Source of the DNA: Ilex aquifolium
Taxonomy: Eukaryota > Streptophyta > Magnoliopsida > Aquifoliales > Aquifoliaceae
DNA: 64,000 nucleotides
Assembly: GCA_951799425.1 (NCBI GenBank)
Contig: OX637393.1
Location: 32,166,244-32,230,243, forward strand
Direction: 5' to 3'
Position numbers and translations under genes: made by a program. Below the pieces are notes generated by a model, which ran no database searches, had not been told where the DNA came from, and saw only the letters and a program-made list of their open reading frames with translations. Positions 47,801-59,302 of the stretch are shown here, one piece after another; the first letter of the stretch is position 1; each line of letters starts with the position of its first letter.

Positions 47801-48094
47801 GAGGAGGGAACCCTACCTCTTGTAGCGTGAGGAATCCCCGTAGGAAACTCCAAGAAGCCAACCCAAGCCCATTCCAAGCTTCTCCAAAATTTCGGTTTCC
47901 ATACCTTCGGTGAAAACCGTCGTTCTTGGTGTCCACGCGTAGCCCTCGACGCGTAGAACATCTTTTGTTCTTGGCCTGAGACGATTTGAGCACTCCACGG
48001 CCGTAGATCGTAGAGAGAAGTCGGATTTTCTCTCATTTTCCCTCTCTTCTTTTCTCTCGGCTGAAACCGGCTGAAATGGTGTGGAGAAGTTTGG

Positions 48095-48517
48095 GGCCTG
48101 TTTGGTTTGCGTTTCAAAAACAGGTATCCGAAAACAGTTTTTGAGAAGAGTTTTGAGAAAATGGTTTTGATATTTTTTGAGATAAAAAACTTGTTTGGTT
48201 AGATGATTTCAAAAACAGTTTTACAGAACAGAAAATAGTAAAACCTGTTTGGACAGCCTAAATATATGTTTGAACAGTAATTCAAACATTAATAAAAAAA
48301 TATAAGAAAGTTATTTTTAGATTGATAATTTCATAAAAAAAAAAATTCAATAAACCAAACTTTAAAATATAATATATCTTATAATATAATATAATATAAT
48401 ATATTATAATATTCTATTATATATTATATATTATATAATATATAATATTTATATATATTATATTCTATTATATTATATAATATATTTACACATATATATA
48501 TTATATTATATTATATA

Positions 48518-48591
<74 letters not shown>

Positions 48592-49056
48592 CATATATAT
48601 ATATATATTTATACATTTATACATATATATATACATATAATATATATATATATATATGTATAATATAATATATATATATATTTATACATATAAATTGGTA
48701 TATATATGTACATATATATGTATATATATACTTATTTATACATATATATAATATATTAATACATATATAATATATATATAATATAATATATATATTTATA
48801 CATATAAATTGGTATATATATGTATATATATGTACATATATATATGTATATATATGTACATATATACCTATTTATACATATATATAATATATATATACAT
48901 TATGTATATATATATTATATATATGTATAATATAATATATATATTTATACATATATATAATATATAGATACATATATAATATATATTTATAAATTCTTAT
49001 ATATAAATTCGTAGATATATATATACATATATATACCAATTTATATATATATTTAT

Positions 49057-49139
<83 letters not shown>

Positions 49140-49188
49140 TTAATTCGTATATATAAATTCGTAGATAAATATATACATATATATACCA

Positions 49189-49251
<63 letters not shown>

Positions 49252-49314
49252 TTTTAATAATATTATATAATATAATACTAATATATTATATAATAATATT
49301 ATATAATATAATAG

Positions 49315-49354
<40 letters not shown>

Positions 49355-49720
49355 ATACTAATATATTATATAATAATATTATATATATATTATATATGTT
49401 TGGACTAATATATTATATAATAATATATATATATATATATTAGGAGAGAGAGGAAGAAGTAAAAAAAAAAATGAATGAAAAAATTTGCTGCTAAGGAGAT
49501 TCGAAGGGCAGACCTCATTAAAGTCCAAAATTGTTCTCCTTGTTTTCAAAATTTTCAAAGAAAACTCCGAAAACAAGTTAAACTTGTTTTCTATTTCTTT
49601 GACTCAAATCTCATTTTTTCCGAAAATTTTGAGAACAAAAATGCTAAACAAACAGGATTTGGGTGTTTTTAAAATTTTGAGAACAAAAAACTGTTTTGCA
49701 GACGCAAACCAAACATGGCC
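48095..49720. mobile_element. TIR element (GGCCTGTTTGGTTTGCGT ends) in the large LTR
   Basis: GGCCTGTTTGGTTTGCGT on the left pairs with CGCAAACCAAACATGGCC on the right. Sub-terminal parts (AAAACTGTTTT/GAAAACAG) also pair. A 3-bp TTG may be the target duplication. The interior is mostly microsatellite; no transposase. Confidence 0.7.
48356..49440. repeat. 1.1-kb compound TA/CA/ATTT microsatellite
   Basis: Long (TA)n tracts are mixed with two (CA)n runs (48525-48560 and 49063-49092), an (ATTT)n run (49108-49140) and ~50-bp higher-order repeats such as ATAAATTGGTATATATATGT. Assembly length here is unreliable. Confidence 0.95.
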
Positions 49721-50365
49721 TTGATTTTTCAGACTTAGGCCCCTATTTATATTTTTAGAATACTTGGCCCTCATTGCGCCACACATCCCTCTTAATTCCG
49801 GGTCCGTTTCAATCCCGAAACGATTAATTTTCGTCCCGGTTCAAGTTCAAAATATTTTATATGAACTTTATTTAAATTATTTTCAAATTCTCCATATTTC
49901 AACAAAATTTTCGTTTTTGGGGTCACCCGAGACTCGACCGCCTCGTAAAACGCAAAAAATCCGACTGTCTCGGAATTCGATGAAATTTTATAGGGTAACT
50001 AGATTTCGCGAGACGAATCCAACGGTGAAATCCGTTTCGTCATCCGAGATCTAGAAAAATTCAGTTTTTCAACTAGTACCGAAGTGGCAATTCACCTATT
50101 GCCCTTGTTCGTCAAAGTTTAAATTTTCCGGGGTTTCACAAGTTAGGCTTTATTTTATTTTGGAGTTAGTATGTACTTGGAAGACAATAAAAAGTATTAT
50201 GAACACATCTCTTTAGAATCTTAAGTGCCTTGAGTTCATTTAAATTTATGCTTTGTAATTCAATTGTCTAATTGTGTTTGTTGATTATTGCTTTGGATGT
50301 TTAAGAATCTATTTTGATTGTTGTTGTTCCTTAGTTTGATGTTTCTTAGGGACTAGAAAAGCTTA

Positions 50366-50391
50366 AGTTGGGGGAGGGGGGGGGGGGGGTG
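50366..50391 (+). other. Polypurine tract of the Athila-like element
   Basis: AGTTGGGGGA is followed by about fourteen G and GTG, immediately before the TG of the 3' LTR at 50392. Confidence 0.8.
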
Positions 50392-51988
50392 TGTTGAGTG
50401 CTCATTCTTGCATTATTTTATAGCTAACATATTCACTTTAGGCTTGCTGGTAGACTAACTTGTTTTGCTTAGCTTGTTTTGCAATTTATGCTTTGATTTT
50501 GTGTTCGCAGATAGTCTAGGTGTAAAGGTAGATGTGGAGCATCATGATAATGGCTTTAGACAAGTCAGAGTTGAGGATGATCCATTAAAAGTGAAGCTGG
50601 AGGCCTCAGAGAAGAAATTCAGAAAGTATAGGTTCTACCTGTAGGAGGGTGCTAAAATGAAGAATCTACCGGTAGAACCCAACTTCTACCGATAGGCAAG
50701 AAGACAGTGTAACCTACTAGTAGGAGAAGCTAGGTTCACCTGGAAGAAAGGCTCTCTGGCATAGGTTCTACCTGTAGGTAGAAGGTGTTTTTACCGGTAG
50801 TAGAACTCTCTGAATATGTTCTACTGATAAGTGATCTAGGATTCTATCGGTAGAAGTAGCTACGAGGATTCGAAGATCAAGATTCTACCGGTAGTTGATC
50901 AATATTCTACCGGTAGGTTGTGTAACAGAATGTGGTTCTACTGGTAGGTATTAATGTTCTACCAGTAGGTCGACAATAGATTTAATGAGAAACTCTAATT
51001 TAAGACCGATTTTGCCATATCTTTTGGAGATTCTCTACAAATAGGGAGAGGAGATATTTTTGGGAAGATAATCATCAAAGAGATTGAGAGAATATGAAGA
51101 TCTTTATTCCACACACCATAAATAGAAGGCTTTGGAGGAGGAATAGAGGATCGCTGAACTACCTTTCTTTCTTCTTCTTTGCAACTCTTCTCAATTTCTC
51201 TAGCAGCTCTCTTTTAGTTTATTTCTGTCTTTAGTTTCAGAATTATTGTTTATCAATTCCAAGTCCATTTCATTCAATGTAATCAACTTCAATTTAGTTT
51301 TCAATACAAGGTGCTTTTACATTTAAGTTCTTAATTAATTTTCAGTCAATCTTTATTTATTGAATTCAATTATGTATTTTTCAATACTTTACTTTAATTT
51401 CATAGTCATGAGAGAGTAGTTTCTTTTCCGGATAATCGGAGGAGGAATTTCCAACCTATAACCTAGGGTTTATATTATAAATTAAGATTTTTAAGATGTA
51501 TGTGATTTAATGATTGAATAATTGCTTTTCGAAAACCAAATTGTTTGACCATATCCTTTACTAGTCGTAGATAATTGGTTTTGGTACGAATAATAATTGG
51601 AGTCACTGCAATCAATTGGATACCCACTTTTCCATCAATTTATTTGTCACCAAAATCACTATTTTTACTAATTAAGATTTTATTGAATATTATCCGTCCG
51701 TGGGAGTTTGATTACGAACTTGGATGAGTTATAGATTTGGAGTATAAATTTATGTTCATAGGTAGGATGAAATCCGAAGATTTTCTGGTTCTTTTCTCTT
51801 TTTGAATTTACCTTTTAATTTAGTTAGTTACCCAAAAACTCTCAACTTCAAAGAACTTTTTATTTTTTTTAATCATCTTTGGTTGCCAAAAGATTTCTCT
51901 GAGGTGACGACCTTGGAATTTTGTTTCAAGTTAGTACATGATAACTTCTCTTATGCTTGGGAGCTACGTGAAAATCTACCCATTTGAG
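50392..51988 (+). repeat. 3' LTR of the Athila-like element
   Basis: Collinear with 32166-33722 throughout (GTAGATGTGGAGCATCA, CAATAATTGCTTTT and CTTGGGAGCTACG blocks). It has the same CTACCGGTAG palindrome cluster at about 50640-50970, with about two extra units relative to the 5' copy. Scattered substitutions and small indels show that insertion was not recent. Confidence 0.85.
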
Positions 51989-51989
51989 G

Positions 51990-52117
51990 GCAAGCAGTCT
52001 TGTTCGTGTCCGAATGACTTGACCCGTTTAACTCACAGGCCGTGTTTAGGTTGAGGTGTCTTGAACCCAAACTTGCTATGACACGACCTGAACACGACAC
52101 GATTGCCACCTTTAACT
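51990..52117. mobile_element. Right remnant of the split hAT-like element
   Basis: Contains GACACGACCTGAACACGACA and ends CACGATTGCCACC. Inverted, this reads GGTGGCAATCGTGTCG, a typical plant hAT terminus. Confidence 0.5.
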
Positions 52118-53123
52118 ACAATAGTTGCCACTCCTTTGAGACAATACATGTGTCATTTGCCTCTAGAAAGTTGCATTTCACTTCCTTGTCAGGAACCTCC
52201 TGTTGAGACCATTCCCCCTCCTCAGGAGACTATTTTTGAGGACTTTGAAAATCCTATTCTTGCTGATGAACCCTTAGCCAACCTTGTGGCCAATCAGATC
52301 AATTGAAGACGTTTTTTCCATCTACTTCCTCTGTAAATCTAGTAATCTTCTATTGTTTCTTCTGTCTGTGCCACTTTTTTGCTTTCACTTATCGGACTTC
52401 TGTTTCCCTTTGCAGTTTATGCCCTAATCTGTTTCTCACATTTCTATATAAGATTTTGATATTGAGGTTGTTTATCAGAAGGAAAATGAATTCATAAATG
52501 CAGTTGATTTTGTATCTTCTTTTAGCATTTCTCTCCCTCCCATTGAAGGGTCTTTGAAGTAAGACTTTGCACGATTTTTCAATTTGCTTGAGTTTCCCTT
52601 CGATAAACTTATCTAAGATGACCCTATTGCCACAACCTCTTATATGGCTAAAATTTCTATGATTTCCTCCACACAAGTGGTGGTTATGAGTGCTCACCTT
52701 CACACTAAGATATCTCAAGCTCATTACTTATAAGATGAAGTCAAAATCAAAATGAACTAAATTAATTCTGTGAAGGATTTTGCTCCCTCAATATCCTCCA
52801 ACAAGGAAAGTGAAGAAAAATTAGAGCATGAGGATATTGTCTTGTAAGACGAATTAAAGCTCAAGAAGAGATTGTTGAAAATTGGTGAAGATAGGGCTAG
52901 GAAAATACAAGAAAGAGAAAATCCTATTCAAAATACTAAGGAATTGCTAGCCAATAATCAAGATGGAGGTGGTAAATTGATGGCTGCAGAAAAAAAGCTT
53001 AAAGCATGCCCAACACCAATTAAGGCTCTTATCAAATGGATGGGAGACTTTCAAACTTTACTTTCCCCTATCTTAGTGACTTGTAAGGCCAATCATTTTT
53101 GTGGCCTTTTTTTTTACTTTTAA
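52118..53123 (+). pseudogene. Right part of the extra ORF of the minus-strand Tat-type element
   Basis: The + frames show PLRQYMCHLPLESCISLPCQ then an acidic stretch ending LANLVANQIN-stop at 52306. Further degenerate frames follow, with a coiled-coil-like stretch KIGEDRARKIQERENPIQNT to MAAEKKLKACPTPIKAL near 53020. Runs of charged residues and position antisense to the adjacent pol match the extra gene of Tat elements. Many stops. Confidence 0.4.
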
Positions 53124-53342
53124 ATCTTTGAGCCAAGGATTAGGCTTTATGTACATGTGTAATCTGACCATTTTGGTTATTTTAATATATAAAGTTTTTT
53201 CTTTCACCGGTTGCTTTTTGAAGCCATCGTTTATCTTTGTCGACAGTGGCCTTTATGCATATTATATCTTCTAGTTATTTCTTTCATTCATACCTTTTGG
53301 AATTCTAAATCCAGTGGCAACTTGAACCATTTTATTGGCCTC

Positions 53343-54960
53343 TCAATTCTGGAGTCTAATGATTTGTTCAAACTGAACATCTTCAAAACCTTGAATAAGT
53401 GATTGTACGATATTTGTATATTTCTCTAGGGCATGATGATTGCATTTATACCAATTTTGCACCTGTCGAATTATTAGTTGTGAATCACCTAGCATAATCA
53501 AGTTTTTGATTTTCGTTATAGCTATTTCTATGCCTATGATTAAAGCCTCATACTTAGCCTGATTATTTGACAAAACCAATGTTTCATCTTACTGATAGGC
53601 AAACTGGAACAACCTTCCTTCTAGTGACACCAAAAAAATCCTAGCTCCTATACCTTTTTCATTCTTGGAACCATCAAACATCAGTTTCCATGGTGTTATT
53701 CCTACACATCTCACTTCAAATGTGTTTTTTTCAATAAGAACACTTGGGTGGTCTGCTAGGAAGTCAACCAAAGCTTGACCTTCGACTGTTTTTTGTGACA
53801 TGTATTGAAAACAATATTCTGTTAAGACAAGAATCCATTTCCCCATTCTGCCTCTTAACAGAGGTCTTGTAAACATATATTTGACAACATCAGTTTGAGT
53901 TATAATGCAAATAGTGAATGGAAGTAAATAATGCCTTAAATTTATTGTTGAAAAGTGCAAATCCAAACAAATCTTTTCTATTGAAGGGTAATTACATTTA
54001 ACATTGTTCAATTTTCTACTCAGATAATACACTGCTTGTTCATGGCCTTGGTCATTATCTTGTGCAAGCAGGCTACCAATAAATTTTTCTCCTGTTGAGA
54101 TATACAACTTTAATGGTTTGCTTTCTTTTGGTGACATCCACACTGGAGGCTTTGCCAAGTATTCCTTGATTTCTTCAATAGCCTTCTGATGAACAGCCTC
54201 CCATATGAAAGCCACCTCTAATTTAAGGTTTAGAAAAGGTAAAAAAGGCCACTATTTTCTCTACAAGGTTAGATATAGACCTCCTTAGAAAATTCACTCG
54301 GCCTAAGAATCTATGCAATTCTTTCTTACTTGATGGAGTTTGGGCCTCTATAATGGCATTGGCTTTATTTTTATCTACCTTAATTCCTCTTTGGTGGACT
54401 AAAATGACTAAGAAATTGCCAACAAAAACTCCAAATGCACATTTTAAATGGTTCATTTTCAGTTTATGCATTCTCATTCTTTGGAAATACTTCCTAAGGT
54501 TTTCCAAATATGATTCTTGGTCAATAGATTTGACAACCACATCATCAATATAAATCTCTATTGATTTCTCAATCATGTCATGGAAAATCAATTTCATTGC
54601 CCTTTGGTAGGTGGCTCCTGCATTCTTGAGCCCAAATGGCATTACTAACCACTCATAGGTGCCTAAAGCACCTGGCCATATGAAGGCAGTTTGATGAATG
54701 TCTTCTTCTACTATAAAAAATTGATTATAGCCATCATGTTCACCCATAAAAGTTCAAATGACATGTTTAGTAGCAGAGTCAATCAAAATATTTGTTATAG
54801 GCATTGAATAGTCATCCTTAGGGGTTGTAGTATTCAGATTCCTAAAATCTATACATACCCTAATTTTTTCAGTCTTTTTAATCACGAGAACAATATTAGA
54901 CAACCATTCAACACACCTGACAATCCTTATGAAATTTTTTTTCAACAACCTTTCAATCTC
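53343..54960 (-). pseudogene. Tat-type pol: reverse transcriptase, RNase H and archaeal RNase H (no integrase)
   Basis: Reading leftwards from 54960: RT with RVCIDFRNLNTTTPKDDYSM, then a stop, DGYNQFFIVEEDIHQTAFIW, MPFGLKNAGATYQRAM and IEIYIDDVVVKS (YIDD box). Next is retroviral-type RNase H (AVYYLSRKLN, CLDLHFSTINLRHYL), then the second, archaeal-type RNase H (WKLMFDGSKNEKGIGA, NNQAKYEALIIGIEIA, LGDSQLIIRQVQ). It ends at 53343. No integrase follows on this strand before the + ORF at 53123, so integrase is deleted or was lost. Three in-frame breaks are seen. Confidence 0.85.
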
Positions 54961-57110
54961 CTATTTGACTCTAAGCGTAACTTCAATTGTCATTCTTTTA
55001 GGTAGTTGCTTGTGAGGATGGAAATTCTTCTTAATTGGTAGTCTATGTTCCACCAATGATCAGTCTAAACCAGACATTTCTTCATAACTCCATGCAAAAT
55101 AGTCCTTGAATTCCCTAAGTAACTCAATTAACCTTTGCTTGAAGTATGCCCCAAATGCTGCATTGGTGTAGATAGGTCTTCTGTCAATTTCATCCCTTTG
55201 GTTGATTTCCTCCAAAGGGTCTTGGACATCTGCCCTCACATCATCAAGTTTTAAAGGTGCAAACTAAAGATTTTCTACTCCTATATTTTTAGTCATGTTT
55301 TCTGGGCCACTCTATAATATACATTCAGCCCAATCAACAAAGGCATCATCTAATGCCTTCATTCTCTCTTCTAAGGTATATGCAAATAACATGGTTAATG
55401 TGGCTTTAATGACATCCATCTTGCCATTCCAGAACCTTTTGCCAGATCTATTCATCAATTTCTTTGAGTTCTCTATTTCAAGCCTTGGTTGTAAGAAACC
55501 AGGCCTGACCAAGTCATGACAGATCTGATGCAAACCCTCTTCAACATATTTGTCAAACTAGCTTTTGTAATTATCGTGCTCAACTGAAGTTAGGATTTTG
55601 AGATAGTACTGAGCTTCTACATTGTGTTCATCTACAAAAAAATGGTTAGTGTCTACTCAATGTACTTCCATTCTTTTTCTTCCTTTATCATCTCTATATG
55701 TCAGGAAGAATAATGCTCGATGTAAGGATGGTGGCACACAACCATTGATCTGTAACCAATCTCTCCCTAAGAGAGCATTAAAATTAGATGATGAAGTTAC
55801 AACAAAGAATATTGCTGAAAATTTTCTATTGCCAACTTGAATTTGCACAGGAATAATTACTTTTGCAAAAGATGATCCCCAAGCAAAATTACTGGTTTTT
55901 ATGCCAATATGAACCAAGTCTTCATTTCCTTTGTTCAATACTTTCAACATCTTCGAAGGCAAAAATTTGACTATAGCCCTATTGTCAACCAAAACCTTAT
56001 TGATTAGTTGACCATCAATGTGGGCATGTACATACAAAGGTCTCAGATGCTTGACCAGTTCTTTCCTAGGGGAATGTAACACAACTCTATCTGCCCCCAA
56101 GCTCATTTTTCTACACTTATAAACTTTTCAATAGGTCTAGATTCACTTAAAGGTTATGTGAAGATTGCCACTGATTCAGTGCTATCCTCAATATCTCCTT
56201 ATAATTGATTTAGTTGTCCAGGCTTGGCCTTGAATGTCTCAGGTAAAGCCACAATTATATTGCATGCTATCTCATCCCTAATGAGAGGCTCTATATCCTC
56301 AAAATTCATCAATTCATCATCTGACAACAGTTCTTTGTCTTCTTCTACCTTCTCCTTGCCTTTTGATGATGGATTCTCTTATTTGTTCTCATGTTCTCCT
56401 GCGGATAGGTCCAGAATATGCTTAAATTCAGCAATTCTTTGGTCCAAAAGCTTTTGCTTTGTCTGAACTTCTTTGATCTCTTTCTGTTGTTCTCTAGTCC
56501 ATGTTGGATTTTTCCTTCCTTTCGATGGTTCTGGTTTTGGATAGGCCTCCATAGGAGTAGGATCACGTTTGCTCATCCAAGCAGCAAACTTCCTTTGTTC
56601 CCTTCTTTTTTGGGTCCTAGTGAGTGTCTGAAACCATCAATCACCAAGAAACTTTGGATGTTGAACATGATGCCATCTATCATCATGAACAACATGAGGG
56701 TTTACTATTCTGGACCCAGCTTTTGTTATGATTTCAAACATTCCTTTCTTTTTTTGATTCTGTCTTTCTTGACATTCTTGCTTCTTAATCCTTTGACACA
56801 CACCCTTTCTAGCCATTAATGGTCTAGCAAAATGGTCCATCTTTTGTAGCCATTCTCTTTTGGCCTAGCCTTGATAGTTGATGTTCTTTGGAGTGCCCTG
56901 GTCCTTAGGGAGTGATAAGGACCATGCCTATGTTGATACTTATCCTTAAGCTTGAAAATTCCAAGGTCTGCACCATCGAATATCTTCTCATTACCATTGT
57001 AAATCTGGATGTCAACCCCTCTTATCTGGTGTTGAACTTGAAGCCTTTGTCTATGAATTCTTTCACCACATCATCTAAAGGTAATTCATTTGGTTTTGCC
57101 AATTCTACAT
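54961..57110 (-). pseudogene. Tat-type gag-pol middle: linker and aspartic protease, degenerate
   Basis: Protease-like frame 56106-55657: GQLINKVLVDNRAIVKFLPS, SSNFNALLGRDWL and later a Lys/Arg-rich end. The catalytic motif reads VDNRA where D(G/S)(G/A)A is expected, so the active site is damaged beyond the conserved Asp. Upstream pieces (RDPTPMEAYPKPEPSKGRKN near 56540, RWHHVQHPKF near 56650) match the linker typical of this Ty3/gypsy family. Several stops; the DNA between protease and RT (55.0-55.6 kb) shows only weak pieces. Confidence 0.75.
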
Positions 57111-59302
57111 CTAAAACACATAATAAGCAGCTCTTCCTCCTTGGGCCCATGTCTGTTGTGCACTGACTTCCTCATTTGTGGAACAATTCTCTTTTTTCCT
57201 TTGCCAATAACTATGCTGGCAACCTTCTTGTCCTTCTACACCCATGATTTCCTCTTCTTTTGAGCCATATTTAAGCATTCCTTTTTGAATCAAGTCCTGC
57301 ACACAATTTCTAAAAGTGATACAATTCTTGGTTGAATGCCTAAATGAGTTATGTCATCTGCAATATTCTTTTCCTTTCCTAAGATAGAGTGATGAATTTT
57401 TGACTAATTAACGTATCAAACAAAAAATAAACATCGATAAATCAAAAGAATACTGTCGATTGGTTGAAGGCGTATCCTTTTTGAAAGGATGATTGGATCA
57501 CATTGATTATGGTTAAATAATGTGAATATTTGTTGGAAAAGATTAACTTTTTGGTTGGAAAAAGTTGGTAAATGTGATAAGTTATTAAAGAATTGATGCT
57601 ATGTTAATAAAAGATGAATTGTGTTTATTTTGCAATAAATTGGCTGAAAATTGGATTAAGTAAAGTAGAAAGAGGAGCAAAGCTGAAGGGGAGCATATTG
57701 GAAGACGCGTCCGAACGGTGTAATGCATCGCGTCCGGACGTGAGTGACAAAAGGTGAAGACTGAAAAGAAAGGAACACACTAGAAAGTGCGTCCGAACGG
57801 AAGAAATTACACGTCTGGACGTGTGTCGCTAGCCTGCCAATGCTGGTATCAAAATTTTAATTCAATTGGATCTTTTCCCAAATACTCATATAAATAGAAG
57901 ATGATGGCTGTGTAAAGGAGACCTTTGGCTGTAGTCTCTTATTTTCTTTATTTTTATTCTTTGGTTTATTGTTATTATGTCTGGCTAAGAGGCTTTGATA
58001 GGGCTAGAGGAGAACCTCTCAAGGAAGTACGGTAATGTTATTGACTTATGAGCGTAATAGTATGTGATATTTTGCTAATTCAACTTTTGATTTATAGTAA
58101 ATTTTTTGCTCTGTAAAAATTCTTGAGTCATTGTGTCTTATACTTTGATTGCTTGAATTTTCCTGTGAGACAAATAACTAGTTATTCCATGCTTAAGTTA
58201 ATTACAATTATTTCACATAATAACATAATTGAAGGATTACTTGGGTAAGACATGAATTTGATTGTTAGGAAAGTTTAATTTATTGTAGACTCCGGGCAGA
58301 ATAAATGCTTATGATATGCAATTAGTTCATTGATTTTCCTAGATAAACTTTTGATTATAAATAAAGGTGTTTTCTTGTTCTTATTGCCAAATTTGGTGAC
58401 TTGAGTTAATCGACATTTGATTCTTGTCTAGGATTGAAAACTAAGTCTTTAATCATTATTGTATGGATTTGAGAGGGAGTACCTGGTGCTCTAGTATTTT
58501 TCATATTGTTTAATCACTTTAATTAGTTTATCAATTCAAATACTCTTTTCAAACAAAACATTTTCACAAGTTTTTTTATAGAATTTTAGTGTGGTTTCTG
58601 GTATTTTCACAATTCCCTGAGGGTTCGACCTCGGTCTTCCGAGTTTACATTACTTCTTCAAAATAAATTATTTTTCCTATTCTCTTCTCTGAGCAACAAC
58701 TCATATCTAGTAACCTTGACTGGGAGTTCAAAGAGATCCCTGAATTGTATCCATTTGAATTTCTTTCTTAATTCAAAATCTAAACTATTCTGTACCAACT
58801 TAACCAATTCAACTTCAGGCATGTAAACATGGCACTTGTTTCTTCCTTTTTTAAACCTATCAATGTATTGCTTTGCAGATTCATTTGATTTCTGTCTTAA
58901 CCTTGATAGATCTGCCATTGAGACTTCTGGTTCATTTCTAAAGAACTGAGCATGAAATTGTTCTTCCATCTCTTGCCAAATTTCAATTGAATTAATAGGC
59001 AAGTTAATGAACAACGAAAAATCCCTTTTAGTCAAGGATTGTGGGAAAAATTTCATTTTCAAATTTCCATTATTCCGAACTTCTCCACATTGGAAATTGA
59101 ATCTACCTATATGTTCGACAGTTGATTGATTTTCTTAACCAAAGAATAGGTTGAATTTCGAGATTCTGTAACCCCTTGGGAATTCTTCAAAATCAACCGA
59201 TGGTAGATATGGCTTCTTAAACATGGGTCTCTCTGTTTTTCTAAGGCCAGGGCCATACATATCTTGTATCATTTGAACCAATTGATTTCGGTTAAAGGCC
59301 AT
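57111..59302 (-). pseudogene. Gag of the minus-strand Tat-type element, split by an LTR-like insertion
   Basis: Starts near MAFNRNQLVQMIQDMYG (59302). VDFEEFPRGYRISKFNLFFG is followed by TAA at 59135-59137, then TVEHIGRFNFQCGEV and the main block 59062-58658 (WQEMEEQFHAQFFRNEPEVS, MADLSRLRQKSNESAKQYID). After the insertion (57395-58645) it resumes with EYCR-stop-HNSFRHSTKNC and RNCVQDLIQKGMLKY. The C...H...C pattern is the expected nucleic-acid-binding region. Confidence 0.82.
57395..58645 (+). mobile_element. LTR-like insertion with CGTCCGGACG palindromes
   Basis: It interrupts gag. Words around a CGTCCGGACG core (GCGTCCGAACGG, GCGTCCGGACGTGAG, GCGTCCGAACGG, CGTCTGGACGTG) lie at 57708-57825. 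CATATAAATAGAAG at about 57890 serves as a TATA box. The end GAGGGTTCGACCTCGGTCTTCCGAG is typical of U5 in some gypsy LTRs. No perfect target duplication found, so the right edge may be truncated. Confidence 0.6.

Larger units (their letters stand above)
45313..50140. mobile_element. Large solo LTR or LTR-like element (4.8 kb) with AGTTA target duplication
   Basis: It starts TGTGACACCCC and ends GGGGTTTCACA, inverted repeats with TG...CA ends, flanked by perfect AGTTA at 45308-45312 and 50141-50145. No gag, pol, PBS or internal second LTR is seen. Subtracting the nested TIR element (48095-49720) leaves about 3.2 kb, a plausible length for a Del/Tekay-type LTR, though that lineage is inferred from the end sequence only. 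The 46.0-46.4 kb part has repeated GAGATGAGACTCA/GAGCCCTCCC words. Confidence 0.8.
32166..51990 (+). mobile_element. Athila-like Ty3/gypsy element with LTR pair and later nested insertions
   Basis: The 5' LTR (32166-~33722) and 3' LTR (50392-~51988) align along their whole length with scattered changes. Between them lie a PBS, gag, protease, RT, RNase H and integrase remnants, a long non-coding stretch, a second ORF and a polypurine tract. Removing the later inserts (about 0.55, 1.73 and 4.83 kb) leaves about 12.7 kb, within the usual range of Athila elements. Lineage is inferred from the tRNA-Asp-type PBS, gag type, long LTRs and the extra ORF after integrase. Coding regions have many stops. 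Target duplications are not clear because the exact 3' LTR edge is uncertain. Confidence 0.82.

Noticed and set aside
48360..49440. CRISPR-like or centromeric repeat array
   Set aside because: The repeats are simple TA/CA microsatellite without spacers or a long conserved monomer.
45313..50140. CACTA or Helitron element
   Set aside because: The ends are TG...CA with inverted CACCCC/GGGGTTTCA words and a 5-bp duplication, which fits an LTR and not the 3-bp CACTA or the AT-site Helitron pattern.
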